Below are positions 14,420 through 17,490 of a stretch of 17,490 nt of DNA, piece after piece; within the stretch, counting starts at the first letter, position 1, and the number at the start of each line of letters is the position of its first letter. Both the position numbers and the translations under genes were made by a program. Source of the stretch: Faecalibacterium sp. UBA1762 (GTDB taxonomy: Bacteria; Bacillota; Clostridia; Oscillospirales; Ruminococcaceae); NCBI GenBank assembly GCA_002314755.1, contig DCHC01000058.1, forward strand, positions 1 to 17,490, in the 5' to 3' direction. Under the pieces are notes generated by a model. It did not search any database. It was given only the letters and a program-made list of their open reading frames with translations, and was not told the DNA's origin.

Positions 14420-15562
14420 ATGATCACCCGACTGAAAAGTGACAGAATCATTATCGGCGAAGGGTTAGTTTCCGGCTATGTGTATCTGGAAAACAGTCTG
14501 ATCCGATATGTCGGAAAGGAGGAACACCCGTATGACACGCAGGAGGACCTGTCAGGACAATACCTTTCACCCGGGATGATTGATCTGCACACTCACGGCG
14601 GCGGCGGACATGAGTTTTTCGGCGGTGCGCAGGATATTGTGGAGGGCTGTAATTTTCACCTGGCCCACGGTACTACGTCCATCTGCCCGACAATCTCAGC
14701 TGCGCCGTTTGAGGTAATGGCAAAATCGGTGCAGCAGGCGGCGAAAGCCAAACGGGATAGCCGGTTAAAGAGTAATTTTCTGGGTCTTCATTTTGAGGGA
14801 CCGTATCTTTCTGCCAAACAGTGTGGCGCGCAGTGCCCGGATTTTATTACCCCGCCTATTCCGGAGCAGTATGAAAAGCTGATAGAAGAGGCAGGAGACT
14901 TGATCGTCCGCTGGACATTTGCGCCGGAAAATGACCCGGAAGGAAGCTTTTGCAGATACTTGTCCGCGCATCATATCCTTGCCTCGGCAGGGCATACCGA
15001 TGCGACTGGTGAGGAGATGGATGTGGCAATGCGCTGCGGCTGCAGCCTGGTGACCCATTTATACTCCTGTACATCAACCGTGACCCGTGATCACGGCTTT
15101 CGCAGACTGGGCGTCATTGAACACGCTTTTTTGCATGATGAAATGACCGCTGAAATAATAGGCGACGGAAAGCATCTTCCACCGGAGCTGATCCGTCTGA
15201 TTTTGAAGGTCAAAGGAGAGGACCGGGTTACCCTTTGTACGGACAGTCTGGCTTTGGCCGGTACCGCTGTAACAAGTGGCGAAACCTTGGGTACCGCTTT
15301 TATTATTGAAGACGGTGTCTGCAAGCTGAAGGACCGCAGTGCTTTTGCCGGAAGTATTGCGACTGCCGACCGGATTATGGAGGTGATGGTCCGGGAGGTG
15401 GGCTTGCCGGTCTGTAAGGCGGTGAAGCTAATGTCTGACAACCCTGCAAAACTACTGAATTTGAATAAGGGACAAATTATGCCGGGAATGGATGCCGATA
15501 TCATCTCCTTTGATGATCAGTTCCATGTCCATACCGTTTATGTTATGGGAGAAAAAATCTGA
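14420..15562 (+). CDS. nagA: N-acetylglucosamine-6-phosphate deacetylase-type amidohydrolase
   Basis: Family members remove acetate from GlcNAc 6-phosphate ahead of NagB. The 380-residue amidohydrolase has the small beta domain at its ends and a metal-binding barrel. HTHGGGGHEF gives His57 and His59, as in the two-metal Bacillus type (E. coli lacks this pair). HFEGPYL gives Glu126, AGHTDA gives His192, VTHLY gives His213 and CTDSLALAG gives Asp275, the catalytic base. GDGKHL (His252) is the usual substrate-binding His. The common THLFNAM and SDAMAAAG sequences are altered to THLYSCT and TDSLALAG, so a related N-acetylated sugar phosphate or free sugar is possible. GGAAGGTG lies 12 bases before the ATG. 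It is the last gene of the nagB operon. Confidence 0.88.
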   Translation: MITRLKSDRIIIGEGLVSGYVYLENSLIRYVGKEEHPYDTQEDLSGQYLSPGMIDLHTHGGGGHEFFGGAQDIVEGCNFHLAHGTTSICPTISAAPFEVMAKSVQQAAKAKRDSRLKSNFLGLHFEGPYLSAKQCGAQCPDFITPPIPEQYEKLIEEAGDLIVRWTFAPENDPEGSFCRYLSAHHILASAGHTDATGEEMDVAMRCGCSLVTHLYSCTSTVTRDHGFRRLGVIEHAFLHDEMTAEIIGDGKHLPPELIRLILKVKGEDRVTLCTDSLALAGTAVTSGETLGTAFIIEDGVCKLKDRSAFAGSIATADRIMEVMVREVGLPVCKAVKLMSDNPAKLLNLNKGQIMPGMDADIISFDDQFHVHTVYVMGEKI

Positions 15563-15586
15563 TAAAAAGGGCATAACAAAAAATGA

Positions 15587-15623
15587 GCACTGCAATGTTG
15601 TTTTAGATGCAGTGCCTATTTTT
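15587..15623 (+). terminator. Intrinsic terminator of the nagB-nagA operon
   Basis: GCACTGCA (15587-15594) pairs perfectly with TGCAGTGC (15608-15615) around a 13-base loop and is followed by CTATTTTT. It lies 24 bases after the nagA stop. The A-rich left flank could also terminate the convergent regulator gene that ends at 15655. Confidence 0.75.
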
Positions 15624-15654
15624 CGTGAAATTGTAAAGCCGATTTTAAGGCAGC

Positions 15655-16095
15655 CTATTCTTTGTCGCTGTTTTGCAGTGCCAGTTCCATCATTCGCTGA
15701 ATCTGTGTTTCGAACCGTTCGGCTGGGATCAAAGCGATACCGTCCTCGTCGCTTAGCACAATCAGCCGTTCACCGCCGACCAAACCGAAATGATTTCGGG
15801 CATCACGGGGGATAACGATCTGACCCCGGTCATTGACAGTGACAGAACCCCAAATGTTTTTACCCTTTGGTGCGAGAATAGAGGAACGGATATCTTCGTT
15901 GTTGTCAGAGTGGATCAGACTGTCGACGGTTACACCATATGCTTCGGCCAGTAAACAACATTTATCAATATCCGGGACGGTTGCGCCGGTCTCCCATTTT
16001 GCATACGCCTGACGGGATATGTTTATTTTTTCAGCTATCTCCTCCTGGGAAAAACCGTGCAGGGTTCGCAGCATAACAAGATTATCCTTAAACAT
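15655..16095 (-). CDS. XRE helix-turn-helix and AbrB-domain fusion regulator
   Basis: A 146-residue DNA-binding protein with two different DNA-binding modules. Residues 5-60 form an XRE/Cro-type helix-turn-helix (FSQEEIAEKINISRQAYAKW) with the usual trailing helix. Residues 84-125 form an AbrB/SpoVT swapped-hairpin domain (GSVTVNDRGQIVIPRDAR and following strands). A short acidic tail follows. The ATG at 16095 has AAGAGGT about 12 bases upstream. It is the last gene of a minus-strand unit, 14 bp after the ABC permease, and most likely autoregulates this transporter, taking the place that GntR-type YtrA has in related operons. The signal is unknown. Confidence 0.88.
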   Translation of the reverse strand: MFKDNLVMLRTLHGFSQEEIAEKINISRQAYAKWETGATVPDIDKCCLLAEAYGVTVDSLIHSDNNEDIRSSILAPKGKNIWGSVTVNDRGQIVIPRDARNHFGLVGGERLIVLSDEDGIALIPAERFETQIQRMMELALQNSDKE

Positions 16096-16109
16096 GACTG
16101 TTAAACCTC

Positions 16110-16763
16110 TTACAGATCAAGCTGCTCAAACCGCCTGCAGGCATTTTTGCAGGCGAACCGGGTAAGCACAGTGTACAGAATAAAACCACCAAAAAACAGA
16201 ATAAGCTGTAGAGTAAGAGCCTGTGTGCCGAAGGCGTTCAGCTTTTCAAGACCGGGAAAATGGTGCAGGGCTTCGCCAATGCCAAGGGTCAAAAAAGACA
16301 GAATAATAAAACGGAGGAAGGGTTTTCCGAATTGATAGGCTGTCCGGAAGAAACCACCGACAAAAATTGCGTTAAATAGTCCGAAAATGAAGAAGGCCAT
16401 ACCGAGAGCAAATCCGTTGGCGTTCATCAGGGCGTTGTTTCGGTAGGCATCCGCATTTGAAAGAACGGTCATGCGTATAACGACAGCAAAGCCCATGATC
16501 AGCAGACTGCAAAGCTCAATAAAACAGCAGAACAGATATTTCCCTTTGACGATATCCCGTTTGGCAATGGGCAGCAAAGCGGAAAAAAGGATATCGTTGG
16601 TCTCCCGCGCATTTTGAAAGCTTTGAAAAATACCCAGACACACAAAGAATACACCGCACAGAATCGGATAACCCGGAATAAAAAACATCAGACCAAACAG
16701 AATAAACAGAAAAGACAGGCAGGATGCACTCAGCTTGCATTCTTTCCTAAAGATATCACGCAT
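16110..16763 (-). CDS. ABC-2 family transporter permease
   Basis: A 217-residue integral membrane protein with about six hydrophobic segments (roughly 14-30, 32-46, 76-98, 117-138, 150-168 and 182-202). The ALLPIAKRDIVKGKYLF stretch after the second segment is characteristic of ABC2_membrane_5-type permeases that pair with YtrB-like ATPases. Its start overlaps the end of the ATPase gene by eight bases, which implies coupled translation and a two-component exporter. The substrate of such systems is usually an antimicrobial peptide, a lipid or an envelope signal; nothing here narrows it. Confidence 0.85.
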   Translation of the reverse strand: MRDIFRKECKLSASCLSFLFILFGLMFFIPGYPILCGVFFVCLGIFQSFQNARETNDILFSALLPIAKRDIVKGKYLFCCFIELCSLLIMGFAVVIRMTVLSNADAYRNNALMNANGFALGMAFFIFGLFNAIFVGGFFRTAYQFGKPFLRFIILSFLTLGIGEALHHFPGLEKLNAFGTQALTLQLILFFGGFILYTVLTRFACKNACRRFEQLDL

Positions 16764-17469
16764 TTATCTCGCCCCTTTCCATCCGTAAAAAGGTTTCCTC
16801 CAGGCTTTCACCCTCTTCGGAGTAGCTTTTGATAAATTCTGGCTTTGGCAGAGCAGCGACAATCCGGCCTTTGGAAATATAGACAATATCATCGGCACAT
16901 TTTTCTATATCCGAAATAATGTGGGTGGAAAAGAAAACCGCTATACCGTCCTCCTTTAACTGCCGGAACACACCCAAAAGCTCGTCTCTGGAAAAAGGAT
17001 CCAGTCCACTGGTCGGTTCGTCCAACAGCAGGACCCTGGCCCGGTGGGAAAGGGCGATCAGAAGATTGACCTTCACCTTCATCCCCTCAGAAAGCTCCAG
17101 CACCGTCTTGTTTTCATCAATTTGAAAAAGCTGCAGATACTTGCGGTAGGCCTCTTCATCCCAGGTATCGTAAAACCGTTTGATGACATCGGTCATGTCT
17201 TTTATTCTTTTACGCGGATACCAGCTGACAGACCCGGTGGAATAACCGATCTGTTTTTTGATTTCTGCCTCGTTTTCAGATAGAGTTTTTCCAAAATAGC
17301 GGATATCTCCGCTGTCTGGATGGACTAAATGCAGCATAGATTTGATAGTGGTAGTTTTTCCGGCACCGTTGCGACCGATAAAACCGGTTATGCGGCCGGA
17401 TTCTATCTGAAAAGAAACATCCTGTAGGTGGAACGAAGAATAGACTTTGTTTAACTGCTGTATTTCAAG
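16756..17469 (-). CDS. ABC transporter ATP-binding protein, YtrB-like, start not resolved
   Basis: This is the energising subunit of the exporter. The Walker A GRNGAGKTT lies at 17376-17350. It is followed by SVSWYPRKRIKDMTDVIKRF, the signature loop LSEGMKVKV (LSEGM for LSGGQ, as in YtrB-like ATPases), Walker B VLLLDEPTSGLD and the H-loop FFSTHI. The family N-terminus begins (M-I)-EIQQLNKVYSSFHLQDVSF, and here the EIQQLNKVY part is present from 17466. Just before it, however, the frame reads Leu and then a TGA stop (17472-17470), with no ATG, GTG or TTG before the internal ATG at 17337, which would delete Walker A. The gene is therefore either truncated at its start or the last bases of the window are not contiguous with it. 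The length from 17469 is 237 codons, near normal. Confidence 0.8.
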   Translation of the reverse strand, partial: LEIQQLNKVYSSFHLQDVSFQIESGRITGFIGRNGAGKTTTIKSMLHLVHPDSGDIRYFGKTLSENEAEIKKQIGYSTGSVSWYPRKRIKDMTDVIKRFYDTWDEEAYRKYLQLFQIDENKTVLELSEGMKVKVNLLIALSHRARVLLLDEPTSGLDPFSRDELLGVFRQLKEDGIAVFFSTHIISDIEKCADDIVYISKGRIVAALPKPEFIKSYSEEGESLEETFLRMERGEINA

Positions 17470-17490
17470 TCAAGTCCGAAATTGTGTGTA

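Noticed and set aside
1..17490. CRISPR arrays, tRNA or rRNA genes, insertion sequences, attachment sites
   Set aside because: No regularly spaced repeats, no cloverleaf or rRNA-like conserved sequence, and no transposase or integrase motif was seen on either strand.

Overview
The window looks like a chromosomal piece of a low-to-medium GC Gram-positive anaerobe, most likely a Clostridia (Oscillospirales-like) gut or digester bacterium. This rests on strong AGGAGG-type ribosome binding sites, GTG as an alternative start, a TTGACA/TATAAT-type promoter grammar, Bacillota-type families (a YtrB-like ABC ATPase, an ABC2_membrane_5-type permease, an XRE-AbrB regulator) and tightly packed catabolic operons. 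The taxonomy is inference. No rRNA, tRNA, CRISPR array, integrase or transposase was seen.

Layout. (1) About 93-4776, plus strand: a GH78 alpha-L-rhamnosidase-like enzyme, an RNase Z-like metallo-beta-lactamase (MBL) fold hydrolase, a small gene broken by two tandem stop codons, a second MBL hydrolase and a small membrane-anchored protein. (2) 4788-6425, minus strand: a TIM-barrel glycoside-hydrolase-like protein of no family I can name. It converges on region 1 and diverges from (3) 6636-7817, an Eis-like GNAT acetyltransferase. (4) 7818-8313: no confident gene; it ends in a perfect 24-bp hairpin that terminates the next unit. (5) 10506-8314, minus strand: an AraC-family regulator and a GH29 alpha-L-fucosidase. 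(6) 10628-15562, plus strand, divergent from AraC: a NagB-type deaminase, three different Gfo/Idh/MocA oxidoreductases and a NagA-type deacetylase, closed by a terminator. (7) 17469-15655, minus strand: an ABC ATPase, its permease and an XRE-AbrB regulator.

How it fits together. Regions 1-6 read as a carbohydrate-use locus for rhamnose-, fucose- and N-acetylamino-sugar-containing glycans or glycosides. None of the three glycosidases shows a signal peptide, so cleavage is probably cytoplasmic, after import by a transporter outside the window. The AraC protein probably controls both its own fucosidase unit and the divergent nagB-nagA operon: the space between them holds two TGCAAT boxes exactly 21 bp apart, the second being half of a TGCAAT-TCC-ATTGCA palindrome, next to a promoter with a good -10 and a poor -35.

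The most unusual part is the operon in which NagB and NagA enclose three divergent NAD(P)-type oxidoreductases. NagB carries Asn and Asp where E. coli NagB has Asp141 and Glu148, and two of the oxidoreductases lack the usual catalytic Asp. This suggests an oxidative route for an amino sugar or glycoside rather than plain GlcNAc breakdown. That idea is inference.
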